Shown here piece after piece: positions 22,561 through 32,874 of a stretch of 64,000 nucleotides of DNA. This DNA comes from Bathynomus jamesi. Taxonomy: Eukaryota; Arthropoda; Malacostraca; Isopoda; Cirolanidae. The stretch spans positions 267,001 to 331,000 of the forward strand of contig JAJOZX010001570.1 in assembly GCA_023014485.1 (NCBI GenBank), written 5' to 3'. Both the position numbers and the translations under genes were made by a program. The notes below the pieces were generated by a model, which made no database searches, had not been told where the DNA came from, and worked only from the letters and a program-made list of their open reading frames with translations. Position 1 is the first letter of the stretch. Every line of letters starts with the position of its first letter.

Positions 22561-23000
22561 CAGTAAAACCTCTCAATAATGACACTCTGCTATAATGAAA
22601 CCTCTATTTACCACACACTTTGGGAATTTTAAAATAACCTCTTTATTGAAAACATGTTTCATTATAAGGTGCTTTTGCTAACTCAGCCTGAGCTGCATGT
22701 GTTCATCTCTGCCATTTCCCAGATCAAGAAAGTAAGCGGCATACTGATTGGCTGATGCCTAAAAGCTGATGCATAATTGGCTAAAATGCTTCTCCCTCAT
22801 GGAGAAATACTTTTAAGTAATGCATTTAATATACTGTGTATATACACAGTACTATATAAAGTATGCAAAAATAACTAATGAAAGTCTAAATAGGTCATTA
22901 AAATATACACTACAGTACTGGCAAAGGAAAACCTCTCTATAATGAACCTCTCTATAACAGCCATTTTGATGATATATTTCATTAAAGAGGGGTTTTACTG
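22561..23000. mobile_element. pogo/Tigger-like MITE
   Basis: Ends CAGTAAAACCTCTCAATAAT and (inverted) CAGTAAAACCCCTCTTTAAT with TA on both sides (22559-22560, 23001-23002). CAGTAAAACCTCTCTATAA is the classic Tigger/pogo terminus. Interior is non-coding with a further internal copy of the end sequence near 22930. Confidence 0.88.
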
Positions 23001-23329
23001 TAATAGTATTTATACTGCAAGCATGCTGGAAAATTTAAAAATTTACTCTCAACATATTTTGGAGTTGATGGTTAAAACAAAATTTTTCAATACTTTTCTC
23101 ACAACCTCTGAAAATAATGATAGTCAATAACCACTGAAAGAGCCTGATTGACTACTATACTTTGGGAAACACTGCCTTAAAATACTTTTGACATCACTCT
23201 TAAATCCATGATATTGTCTTATTCAAATGCATGCAAGTACCCCTGCTATTTACAAGATTTCCCTTCTTCCCTAATCATAAATTAATCTTAATAAGCTTAT
23301 ATGTCCATCCACTGGATTGTATCACTACC

Positions 23330-23640
23330 AACTAAACTTAACTTTTTCTTTGATCAAAAAATTTATCAAGTCCTTTCTATAAACAAAAAAGTCCAAAGAC
23401 TGATCCATGAGGAACCCCACGAAGGACTTCCTGATGATCAGATTTGTGCCTATTTAATAACACTCTTTTTCCTATCCCTTAGCCTACCCAATTCAGTACT
23501 TGTTCTGAGATCCCATGTTGATTTAATTTATACAAAACCCTTCCATAAGGAACTTTATCAAAATCTAAATAAACAATATCAATACTTGACTGAAAACTCT
23601 GAGATCTGTGTAAAATTAATTTTTTAGGTGCAAATTTCAA
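23330..23640 (-). pseudogene. LINE reverse transcriptase fragment
   Basis: The minus strand reads IVYLDFDKVPYGRVLYKLNQ, HGISEQVLNWVG, HKSDHQEVLRGVPHGSVFG. These are the reverse-transcriptase motifs 'V.LDF.KAFD.VPH..LL.KL...GI....L.WI' and 'S....V..GVPQGSVLGP' of Jockey/CR1-like LINEs, with the segment after LDF shortened (KAFD lost) and in-frame stops. A dead fragment; its relation to the LINE tail at 6855-7395 cannot be told. Confidence 0.8.
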
Positions 23641-23881
23641 TCATTTCAGTAGTAATCTCAGCATTGGGTGATGGTACTTGTGCCCAAATCTCAGTGCAAA
23701 CTCTACCAGGTTGCATAAACTGGCCAGTTATGGCTTTGATACTCTGTAAATTATAACAGAAATATTCACAAAATACAAAGGATATGAAATTCTATACTCA
23801 TAGCAAGTTATACTACTGTACCTTTTAGGCTAGCCAGCTTATGCCTATGCCTACAGTACTTGGTTATCATCAGTTATATAT

Positions 23882-23884
<3 letters not shown>

Positions 23885-23928
<44 letters not shown>
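23885..23928. repeat. (AT)n microsatellite
   Basis: AT run forming the left insertion site of the TAGGGTGG element. Confidence 0.95.
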
Positions 23929-23931
<3 letters not shown>

Positions 23932-24155
23932 GGTGGTCCACAACAGCGTTTTTTGGAATTTTAAATTCTGTCACATCTGCCCTTATTCTATTCCCCCACA
24001 AGAATAAACGTGCCAATTATCTTTGCTCTAGGACCTTTTTATGCACTCGCTCAAAATGAAACAATTTTAATAATGACTTGACAATTTATGACTGGAACAT
24101 TTATTGAACAAGGATAATAATGACTTGACAATTTATGACTATATATATATATATA

Positions 24156-25550
24156 CAGTGCCCGCGAAAAGTATCCGATCACCCTTGAAATTTGTATTTT
24201 TTACATAAAAAACAATGTTTAAATGTATACTAACCTTATATTAGTATTTTGTCATCTGTCCTTTGGTTTGGATGACTTGTTCTAGACATTTTGGCATGGA
24301 TTTAATCAAGTTTTGACAAACTTCCACTGATATTTCCTTGCACCATACCTTTTTGATGGCCTCTTGTAATTTTTCGACTGAGCCAGTGTCGTGGCATTCA
24401 ACCTTATTTTTTATTATTAGCCACAGATTTTCTATCAGATTGAGATCTGGACTATTACCAGGCCAATCCAAAATATCAAATTTATTGTCAGTAATCCATT
24501 TTGTCACTATTTTGGCCCTGTGACATGGTGCACCATCATGCATGTATGTTTTTGTCCTTTGGATTGCCATTGCCATTGGAAGTTTATCCTGTAGCATTGC
24601 TAAATACCGTGCACCATTCATAGTTGTGTTCTTCGGAAGAAAATATAAGTTTCCACGCCCATAGTAACCGAAACAACCCCAAACCATCACACTTGGAGGG
24701 TGTTTCATTGTCTTTAGGGTGTATTTAGGGTCCATCCTATTTGAGCCAATAGGCCGGCGAACCTTTTTTGGACAACTTCTGAATGTCAAAAATGTCGACT
24801 CATCGCTAAATAAAACCTTCTTCCAGTCATCAACAGTCCAATGAATGTATTTTTTACAAAATGCGACACGTTTTTTACGCATTTTTTCATTAATGAACGG
24901 TTTCTTAGCAGCATGGCGAGATGGTAATCCGAGTTCTTTTTGGAGCCGCTCCTGGATAGTTCGTTCAGAAACACCAGATAACAAATTATTCATATTAAAT
25001 TTTATTTCTTTCGCAGTTATTGTTGGGTTTTTCAATACTAAACGTTTCATAAGTTTGTCTGTTCGCGAATTTGTTTTTCTCGGTCTGCCAGATCGTTTTT
25101 TAGGGACTGGCATGGTTAGGCCACCATTGTTCTTAGCCCGTGAAACCCATAAATTAACGGTACTTTGGGATATGTTTAATTCCTTAGCTATCTGTCTCTG
25201 TGATTTCCCACATGCATGCAAAGCAACAATAGCACCTCGACAATCACTCTTAAGTTGTTTTTTAGCACACATTATATATAAATTTTATTTACACCACTTT
25301 CTGTAAAAAAAATAAAAATATCAAGAAATTTACACAAACAGTGAAATCTGACAAATTTGAGACACAGCCACCCGCAACGAAGGCTACCAGAACACTAATT
25401 TGAGAATGCGTTGGATAGCTCTCATATCAGCGAGCAACCTCAAAGTTACCAGATGTCGCTAGAACAAATAGAAAGTGAATTACGTGTCTCTGAATATCAA
25501 GGGAAAATATTGTATTTTCTTGAGTGATCGGATACTTTTCGCGGGCACTG
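24156..25550 (-). mobile_element. Tc1 transposon, apparently complete
   Basis: Identical 27-bp inverted ends beginning CAGTGCCCGCGAAAAGTATC, TA on both sides, 1395 bp long and a single uninterrupted transposase gene. All are the marks of a complete Tc1 element. It is inserted in the AT-rich interior of the TAGGGTGG element. Confidence 0.96.
24241..25272 (-). CDS. Tc1 transposase, intact, 343 aa
   Basis: This enzyme excises and inserts the element at TA sites, acting in the nucleus on its own terminal repeats. The order is as in Tc1: first helix-turn-helix (CGKSQRQIAKELNISQSTVN), GRPRK linker, second helix-turn-helix (GVSERTIQERLQKELG), then the catalytic domain with FSDEST, MHDGAPCHRA and NSPDLNLIENLW. 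The last Asp and the Glu are 34 residues apart, the DD34E signature. The start MCAKKQLKSD gives the family's usual 340-345 residues, and the protein ends GQMTKY close to the terminal repeat. No stop or frameshift. It is the only full-length intact transposase in the window and could be functional. Confidence 0.96.
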   Translation of the reverse strand: MCAKKQLKSDCRGAIVALHACGKSQRQIAKELNISQSTVNLWVSRAKNNGGLTMPVPKKRSGRPRKTNSRTDKLMKRLVLKNPTITAKEIKFNMNNLLSGVSERTIQERLQKELGLPSRHAAKKPFINEKMRKKRVAFCKKYIHWTVDDWKKVLFSDESTFLTFRSCPKKVRRPIGSNRMDPKYTLKTMKHPPSVMVWGCFGYYGRGNLYFLPKNTTMNGARYLAMLQDKLPMAMAIQRTKTYMHDGAPCHRAKIVTKWITDNKFDILDWPGNSPDLNLIENLWLIIKNKVECHDTGSVEKLQEAIKKVWCKEISVEVCQNLIKSMPKCLEQVIQTKGQMTKY

Positions 25551-25561
25551 TATATATATAT

Positions 25562-25664
25562 ATTTTTAAGTTCAGGAAGAACCGATTCGCCTCTATTTAA
25601 AAGGGCATATCAGCGGAAAAACAAAGAAAAAGGGAGAGGAAAGACAGAGGAAAAAGAAAGGGTG
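25562..25664. repeat. AT-flanked dispersed repeat, copy 2
   Basis: Nearly identical to 7952-8060 (one 2-bp difference at GCATATCTCAGCG versus GCATATCAGCG), then breaks off into (AT)n. Truncated compared with copy 1. Confidence 0.85.
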
Positions 25665-25676
25665 GAGGATATATAT

Positions 25677-26946
25677 TAGTGATGTAGGTCACATCCGCAT
25701 CCGCGGAACATCCGCACATTTTCTCGCATCCGCGTCCGCGTCCGCATCCGCACTTTGGACTGCGGATGTCGTGCGGATGTGGACCATTGAGATAAAACGT
25801 CATTAATAAGCGGAAATTATCAAATTCTACTATATTAATAGAACTAGTTCATTGTGCGCAAAGTGATGCAAGCGACAAGACGAGAAGCTGTTCTTGTATG
25901 AAGTTACTCTCTTGCAACCTACTTAGATCCACGTTACAAAGCTAAGTTATTTTCATCTAGTACATTAGAACGAGTTAAATCATCACTTGGCAAAGCAGTT
26001 GAAGAGCTTCAATCTCTTGAATCTGTCGCTTCGCCACCCACCAAAGAATAAAGTTTCAGTGACAGAACCAACACCTTCAACAATCAAATCTATCATAGAA
26101 TCTGTCTCTCAGTTTCTTGAGTCAAGCAGCAATGACGAGACCTACGCGATGTCAAAAGATGTAGTAAAAATGATCGAGAGCTATCACCAAGAAAAATGCC
26201 TGGCTGCATGTGACAATCCTATTAGTTGGTGGAAAAATACGCAGAATATCTATCCATACTTGAGTAAACTTGCAAGGAAACTTTAGCCTGTCCTCCAACA
26301 AACGTACCAAGCGAGAGATTATTTAGCAGTGCTGGATTAATATATGATGAAAAGAGAAACAGACTGGCAGCAGAAAAGGCAGAAAAATTAATGTTCCTTA
26401 AGCATAACCTTCCTATAATTAAGTTTGAACATTAAACGATGAACATCTTAGTTTACTTTATTTTAATTACTCATTTATAAATATGCCTAATAAAACTTTA
26501 AACTTAATATAAATAGTTATCAAGCTAATTAAAGATCTCTTTCTATAAGGGTGGAGGTTGGGGAAAGAGGTCGGTGGGGTGCATTTGAGTTGGGTTCACG
26601 TCCCGCATCCTGGTAACACAATTATGTTTCTAATTGTGGCTGAAACTCAACAAAATATAACGAATTTATTTGCAGACGAATTCACTGATTGATTTCTATA
26701 TTAGTTAGATGCTGATATTATTTTATATGTTCAGAGAAAAGTACAGCAATTATTGTACAATTAATCAATTATACTACATTATAGCTACAGCTCTCTCTAT
26801 ATAATAACTTATTATATACGTTAAACACAACAAATCTCGAATATATCCTAAAAAATAACGAAAATGTAGACATCCGCATCCGCGGATGTTGAAATCAAAC
26901 ATCCTCATCCGCAGATGTGAAAAAAATGACATCCGCTACATCACTA
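25677..26946 (+). mobile_element. hAT transposon (Ac/ZBED type), shortened
   Basis: Ends TAGTGATGTAGGTCACATCC and (inverted) TAGTGATGTAGCGGATGTCA, both leading into many CATCCGCATCCGCGG repeats that look like transposase binding sites. Flanked by ATATATAT on each side (25669-25676, 26947-26954), consistent with an 8-bp duplication but trivial in an AT tract. Only the C-terminal part of a transposase remains. Confidence 0.88.
25905..26435 (+). pseudogene. hAT transposase C-terminus
   Basis: The reading frames give YLDPRYKAKLFSSSTLERVK, SVSQFLESSSNDETYAMSKD, NPISWWKNTQNIYPYLSKLA and, after a 1-nt shift at about 26284, PPTNVPSERLFSSAGLIYDE and RNRLAAEKAEKLMFLKHNLP. WW...YP.L..LA and SER.FS.AG are the hATC dimerisation domain of Ac/ZBED-type transposases. 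Zinc finger and catalytic core are missing through internal deletion. Confidence 0.9.
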
Positions 26947-27040
26947 ATATATATATATTATATTAATATATTATGAAATTATAACAGCGGAACAAATAAT
27001 GCACACAGTTGAAGATCTTTAGGTCTTCTTGAGACCAGTT

Positions 27041-28539
27041 TTAGTCGGCTCTTTGAATTCCTTGTGGTGTTGAGTGACCGCGGAGAAGGTACTGCTTTTG
27101 CGCTTCATCCTTCGTGATTGTGCTGTTGAAAGCCTTAATGAGCGCAACTCCTCTTTCTGCGCAATCGTTAACCACTGCCATCTTCTCTACATGTTCCTTC
27201 ATTCCTTGGTAAGCTGGATCTGTGTTCCAATCATTTGGTGTCTTCGACAGGAATGATTGTGCCTGTTCACTTCCGTGCTGCATGATGAGGTTGAAGAAGA
27301 TTGCTGAACGTTTGGTGGCATAGAATTCCAAGGGATTGCTCGAGGAGAATGTTTTTCTGTCCACGTGCTTGAGTCCTTTTCTTTTTTCAGGAACAGCTAC
27401 GATGTTGTGAGCAATCCTCTCCTTCGTGGACGCGTGAACTCAAGGATCAAAGAGTGCCAAGGGGATTAAGTGCTCACAAATGAACCACAAATGGCACTTC
27501 ATCACGGCAAAGCCTGAGATGCTCCAGTTGCAGCAGCTACCATCGGAACTCCAAGGAGTTTCTCTTCCCCATTACTGGTTACAAGCACAGCCACACGGTC
27601 CACCACCTCTAACCCATGGGAGATATCTGTAAGCAGCTTACTATCCCAGTGCAAGAGAAGGGGCTCATGGGTCTTGAAAGTGGCTTGATCTTCGTGGCAC
27701 ACCGCTTCATGTGTACATTGTCTCACGCGACGAATGGTGCTGTGTGAGATTGACACTTCGTCCAAGTTGTGCCCCAGCGATTTAATAGTTGCTGCGACCA
27801 CTGCCATTCTTTTCCTGTCACTGATGTTGTGGCGATCCAAGGCTAAGGAAATATCAGGCATGATCACAGACTTCAATCGCTTAGGAGTGGAACGTTTTCA
27901 TGCTGACTCCTTAAAAACTACAGTATCTGAATCTGATGATTCAGATGTGCTTGAACTAGAAGCCTCCAGTTCTCCCTGGGACCATCTCGCATCTGCCTAG
28001 CGCTTGGCCTTCTCCTCTCGGTTCATCTCCACCTCACACCGAATCCTCTTCCTCATTTGTTGGTCAGCCATTTTCTTGTCAATCGGGCCAAAGCTGGAGG
28101 AAGTGGGATTATCGAGCTGAGTGACAAGGAAGTTCTTGTCCTCCTCATTCATCATGGTCTCGAGGGCGTCATGATGTGAAAGATCAAACACATCGTCAAG
28201 ATCTCCGCGAAATATGTCCTCCTTCATTCTGTAGGATGGGAAATTCTTTATGCGGTTCTTCTTCAGCCCCTTGTATTGCTCGTACAGTTTCAGGAGCTTC
28301 TTCTCAGCGTATCTGGTATCCATCATTGGAACATTTGCTTTTGTCCAAAATGGGATCAAAGCCTCAATGGTCATCACCGCACTGTTATATTCTGTCTTCC
28401 TCTCCTCCAGATGGTGGAACATGAATTTCCGGAGGACTTGAAGCTTGGTAGGGAGTCCTGCCCTAGTTAACTTCTCCTCCGCCTTCCCTAGTAACCACAC
28501 CTCACTGCTAGACCATGTTTTTGATTGCTTCGGTGGCAT
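27041..28539 (-). pseudogene. 'AERGV'-family transposase, internally deleted
   Basis: The N-terminal frame (28539-27997, 180 aa) runs from MPPKQSKTWSSSEVW through LTRAGLPTKLQVLRKFMFHH, IPFWTKANVPM and DDVFDLSHHDAL. The next frame (27876-27502) has LALDRHNISDRKRMAVVAAT, LLLHWDSKLLTDI (first acidic residue), VVDRVAVLVTS and LLGVPMVAAATG. After a deletion of roughly 200-250 residues at about 27500 the C-terminus follows: HLWFICEHLIPLALFDP, FLSKTPNDWNTDPAYQGMKE, VVNDCAERGVALIKAFNSTI. Usual members carry HWDGK, CFDTT.SNTG and AERGV as likely DDE residues; the middle one is deleted here. Frameshifts near 27370, 27500 and 27900. Confidence 0.78.
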
Positions 28540-28772
28540 TTCTACACATTCCTACAAAAGAAGAAGCCAAATTTAGTCATACTATAGTAATCAGTCATTA
28601 GTGAGACACATCATGCATGATTGAGCGACCTCTTAATGACACCGCAGACCAACCATACTTCACACAGTTATTCACACTAAGTGTAGGAACAAAAGCAACA
28701 ATGACCCAAAAGTGAAATCTCAGATGTTAAATTTTCCCTATGCTTGTGAACCACCCTAATATATATATATAT

Positions 28773-28894
28773 ATGATGAATAAAACCACGAAGGAAAAAG
28801 AAACACAAAGGGGTGCTCAAGCGCTTTCGTCTAATGACGAAAGCGCTTGAGCACCCCTTTGTGTTTCTTTTTCCTTCGTGGTTTTATTCATCAT
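28773..28894. repeat. Perfect palindrome, 59-nt arms, in AT tract
   Basis: Arms 28773-28831 and 28836-28894 are exact complements around a TAAT centre. The arm sequence runs ATGATGAATAAAACCACGAA ... AAGCGCTTTCGTC. It lies between (AT)n at 28759-28772 and a short unique piece followed by (AT)n at 28933-28976. The lack of any mismatch shows recent origin. It may be the inverted tip of a retroelement, possibly Penelope-like; unproven. Confidence 0.95.
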
Positions 28895-28932
28895 AAATAC
28901 TTTTCACGTGTCACTTTCGTGAAATAATTTTT

Positions 28933-28933
28933 C

Positions 28934-28968
<35 letters not shown>

Positions 28969-28990
28969 TATTTATTATTTATTATTTTTT
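28933..28990. repeat. AT-rich microsatellite
   Basis: (AT)n grading into TTATTTATT and a T run. Confidence 0.85.
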
Positions 28991-29719
28991 TTTTAGGCTT
29001 AAAGAATATACACTGCCCAAAATATGTACCATATGTAGAATCTGCAAAATCTTATGCCCAGACTTTGAAAATTCAAAATTAGTGATGCACCTATATTGGT
29101 ACTTTTTACACAAATTTGCACCTGTGCAGTTAGGCCTAATTAAACTGACATCTTAAAATTTGATACTTTAGACTTGAAACCTTCAAAACATCCCCTAAAA
29201 TTTGATATTAAGATCTGGCCAAAATGGTACAGATTCTGCAGAGTGGCACTTTATAAACACCTACCTTCACTTCTTCGAAAGAAACTATCTTGCTTTTCTA
29301 AGAACAACAAAATTCCTTCTTTATTGAAGTCATGAGAGGGATGGCAAGCAAGGGCACAAAGTTCTGCCTTATTAAAATGCATTGCCAATAAAGAACAGAC
29401 ATGAATAGACAAAGTTATACTTGTGATTGAGCATGGCTTACAAACTTGTATATTATTAGAAAGTGCTTAATAATTACGGTGTAGCTTTTGATACAATAAA
29501 TCCTATTACTAGGTTTATATAAATATGTGGCCTATAAAAGTGGCATATAAAGTATATACTATACAATGACTGACAATATGTGAATCACAGACATAGGCCT
29601 GTAATTTATCTGAAAAGAAAAAATTCATACTGAAAAATACAATTTTACAGCAGATACCAATGGCAGACTAATATACAATAAATTATGACCTGTAAACCTA
29701 AAAAATCTATGATATAAAT
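28991..29719. other. Non-coding DNA, nothing recognised
   Basis: AT-rich spacer between the palindrome and the hAT at 29720; no feature supportable. Confidence 0.4.
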
Positions 29720-32402
29720 CAGGGCTGTGGAGTTGGAGTCAGAGAGTTGGAAGCAATTTTGGGTGGAGTCAGAGTTGGTAAAAATGTTCCGACTCTGACC
29801 TCAATATAAAATCTTAAGAAAATACTATTTTAAGTATAAATAATAAATATAAATCAAATATATTTATTATTTATATTTAATTAATTATCAGTATTAACCC
29901 TTACATTTTTTTCAAGAAATATTTTTATAATTGTGATACTGATAACTTGATAAGTTTAATTTCAAATTATTGATAAAATTATTTGTTGTAAACTTCAATG
30001 CACAATGGCAAAGAGACTTCCAATGAAATCAGCTGTGTTTGAACACTTTACAATCACTAAAGATGGAAAACATTTCGTGTGTCAGTGTATGATACAAGAT
30101 GATGAAGAAAAATACTGCAATGCCAAAATCAGTGCATATTCTGGCACTGATAAAAATGCACCTACCAGAGCATCAAATTTAAGACACTTACAGCGTCTTC
30201 ATCCTGAAGTTTTTAAGGCTGTCAATGAGAAAGATGACAGAAGTAAGGAAACCATCCCAAGTACTTCGAAGCTAACAAAAGATCAGAAAACTACTCAGGC
30301 AGCAGTTACAAGATACTTTGTTAGTGACAAAGTTACTGTAACAATGACAGCAGATACGTTCAAGAAGCACATCACTGAACTGGTGTCAAGGAATGGTGTA
30401 CCTCTATTATTATTCTCACAACCAGGCTTTGTTGGTCTGAATGGAGAAATGGCCCGCAAACTTGGCATTTCTCTGGAAAGAGACAGCATTAGAAAGATGG
30501 TGATTGAAGAAGCCAACAATAAAAAGGAAGAACTTCAAAGAACTCTCAAGGGATGCTTTGTGTTTCTCAAAATGGATGTCTGCACGCGCCATAGTGTGAA
30601 CTATTTTGCCATTAATGTACGATTTATTGATGAAAACAATAAAATGATGGCTCAGACACTGGCAGTAAAGGACACAGAAGCTCATCACACCAGCGAGTAT
30701 CTTCAGAAGTTAGTGGAAAAAGTTCTACAAGATTTTGAAATTAAAAAAGAGCAGGTTCTATGCATCGTAACTGACAATGCTTCAAACATGCTGAGCACAA
30801 TCAAACGAATGAATACAGATAATGAGGTCGACCTACAGTTTGAAAAACACCTCAGTGATGTAGAAATGTTGGCAAGTGAAGATGACAATCCTGAAACTGA
30901 ATCTGAAGAAGGAGCAGAAATAAAATCAAACGTTGATCTTTTAGATGATCTTGTTGAAGCTGCCTCTAAGCTCTCTCGAATCCATCACATGCGCTGTGTT
31001 GTGCACACACAGCAGCTGGCAATAAGAGATAGTCTGCAAGAAGGACACGCAGCTACTCTGATCAACAAGGTGAAGAAGGTAGTTACTGCAGCCAGAACAC
31101 CTAAAATAGACGCAATTCTGAAGAGATGTGCAGGAAAGGGAGCGATTATAGATCAAGCCACACACTTGGGTAGCACCTACCTGATGATCCAGCATTTGCT
31201 TGATCTGAAACCCTTTCTTGTAGACATGGCCAATCCACAAGTAACACTAAGCGAAGGACAATGGATGCAGGTGACAGAATTAGAAGGTTTGCTTCGTCAT
31301 CCATATACTGTGACTAAAAAGTTACAAGCTGAGGACTTAACTCCTGGTACATTCTTGAAGGAGTGGAAGAATCTAATGTTTTGCCTGTCCCAAACTGGAG
31401 GGTTGATTGCTGATGGCATTGCTACTTCAATGAAGCAAAGGGAGGCACTTTTACTAGAAAACAAGATCTTATTGGCTGTTGTTTATGTAGACCCGATGCA
31501 CCAAATTCTGCTGGATGATGAGTAACTGACTAAAGGAAAAGCTGCACTTTGTGAGGTAGCAATTCGGATGAATAGTCTACATGAACATCAGGAAGAAGAA
31601 GAAGTAGTAGTAGTTAGCACTGCCCTATCATCAGCCTCATCAACTGATGATGAATTAGATTGAGAAATATTTGGATCAAAAGGAATGTGCAAAGCATCGC
31701 TGCTTAGAAGAGGCACCCACCAAACCTATGGAGAATAGATTAACTAAATTTAAGCAAAATTTTTCAAATGCACTAAATGAAGTTGAAAAATTGACCATTC
31801 ATCAAAACTGACAGTGCAAGAAGTCATCCCCTTATTTCCCGAGGTTGTAAGAGATGTTGCCCTGGTTGTTACTGCTCTGCCACCAACCCAAGTCAGTGTT
31901 GAGTGGTTGTTTTCTGCACTGCGAATAATTAGATCAGATTTGAGGGCATCCATGAAGGAGGATCTGACGGAGGCGATTCTTTTTCTCAGGACAAATTCTT
32001 TTAAATTTTAGATTTTTTATACAGTAGTGTATTTTTTGTTTATCTTTTATAGTAATGTACTTTTTTGTTTAGAAGTTTTGTTCAAATAGATATGTTTATG
32101 TTCTCTTAGTCTTAAGTTTGTAATTTCTGTTCTTGTTAATATTATACCCAATATTGAATATTCATTATTGTAATATCACTAAATATGTTTCTGTAATTTT
32201 ATTAATAAAGGAAAAAAAAGCCATAAAGGCATAGCTTCAACAATTAGACTTATTCTTGAATATCGGTTATGAGTCTAAAAAGTAGCCTGATGATTCACGT
32301 GATGGTGATGAAATGCCTTGTGTTACCATTATGAAGGAGTTGGAGTCGGACATTTGAAAAATAGAGCAATCGGAGGTTTTGTGTACTGACTCCACAGCCC
32401 TG
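29720..32402 (+). mobile_element. hAT transposon with CAGGGCTGTGGAGT ends
   Basis: Ends CAGGGCTGTGGAGTTGGAGT and (inverted) CAGGGCTGTGGAGTCAGTAC, with a perfect 8-bp target duplication ATATAAAT (29712-29719, 32403-32410). GGAGTC(A/G)GAGT motifs repeat in both subterminal zones. Length 2683 bp, transposase on plus strand, moderately decayed. Confidence 0.96.
30005..32011 (+). pseudogene. hAT transposase with C-terminal breaks
   Basis: The first 506 residues (30005-31525) are open: a BED-type finger (FVCQCMIQDDEEKYCNAKIS ... LRHLQRLHPE), then FLKMDVCTRHSVNYFAINVR, VLCIVTDNASNML (second catalytic Asp) and RIHHMRCVVHTQQLAIRDSL (the C..H motif). The frame stops with TAA at 31523-31525, but the sequence goes on in frame for about 45 residues (ALCEVAIRMNSLHEHQE) and then, after shifts near 31665 and 31800, ends in the hATC domain: VTALPPTQVSVEWLFSALRI, MKEDLTEAILFLRTN. 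So one nonsense codon and two frameshifts separate core and dimerisation domain. Confidence 0.9.
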
Positions 32403-32874
32403 ATATAAATAAATATACCTAATTAGTGATGAATCACTCATTCTACAGTGCCTGCAAATGAAATCACACGTGCTTATTATATTTTTCTATGTTGAGTTCA
32501 AGCATGAAAATGATGATGTTTAGCAATCAGGATTATTTATGTAGAAATTATTGTACATCAGGCAGGGTTGGCAAAAACCCAGGTTTTTCACACAAAAAAC
32601 AACCCAACTGGGTTTTTGGGTTTTTGATGGGTTGAAATTTTTTTTAGAAAGGTTCAATAATTATGTAGTGCCTAATATATCTACTGTTTATTAATTTATT
32701 TATCTAATCTACAATATATATTAAAAAGACATCTTTATTTCATAGAAAGTTCAGATATGAGATAATAATAATGACATATTAGAATTTTCTCCATTTTAAT
32801 TTTAGATCTTTCCTTTATTTCTTAACAGCAGATTTCAGCTTTATTTAGACCTAACTCAAATTTAAATTTTTAAG

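Larger units (their letters stand above)
17581..23174. mobile_element. Old hAT (outer shell of nest)
   Basis: Left end CAATGTTTCCCAACTGGGG and right end (inverted) CAGTGTTTCCCAAAG are the CAGTGTTTCCCAA type of hAT terminus. Flanks CATTAATG and CCTTAAAA agree at 5 of 8 positions, an eroded target duplication at best. No transposase of its own is visible; the interior is taken up by the hAT at 18068-22173 and a pogo-like MITE at 22561-23000. Confidence 0.65.
23929..28758 (-). mobile_element. 'AERGV' DDE transposon with TAGGGTGG ends
   Basis: Left end TAGGGTGGTCCACAA and right end (inverted) TAGGGTGGTTCACAA. Both flanks are AT repeat, so an 8-bp duplication ATATATAT is possible but uninformative. 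The own sequence is 23929-24153 plus about 26955-28758; between them sit a Tc1 (24156-25550), a copy of an AT-flanked repeat (25562-25664) and a hAT (25677-26946), all in internal AT tracts. The transposase is on the minus strand in the right part. Confidence 0.82.

Noticed and set aside
28821..28846. Hammerhead ribozyme core in the palindrome centre (GTC TAATGA CGAAA)
   Set aside because: The motif lacks CUGAUGA and stem II; the similarity arises from the palindrome itself.
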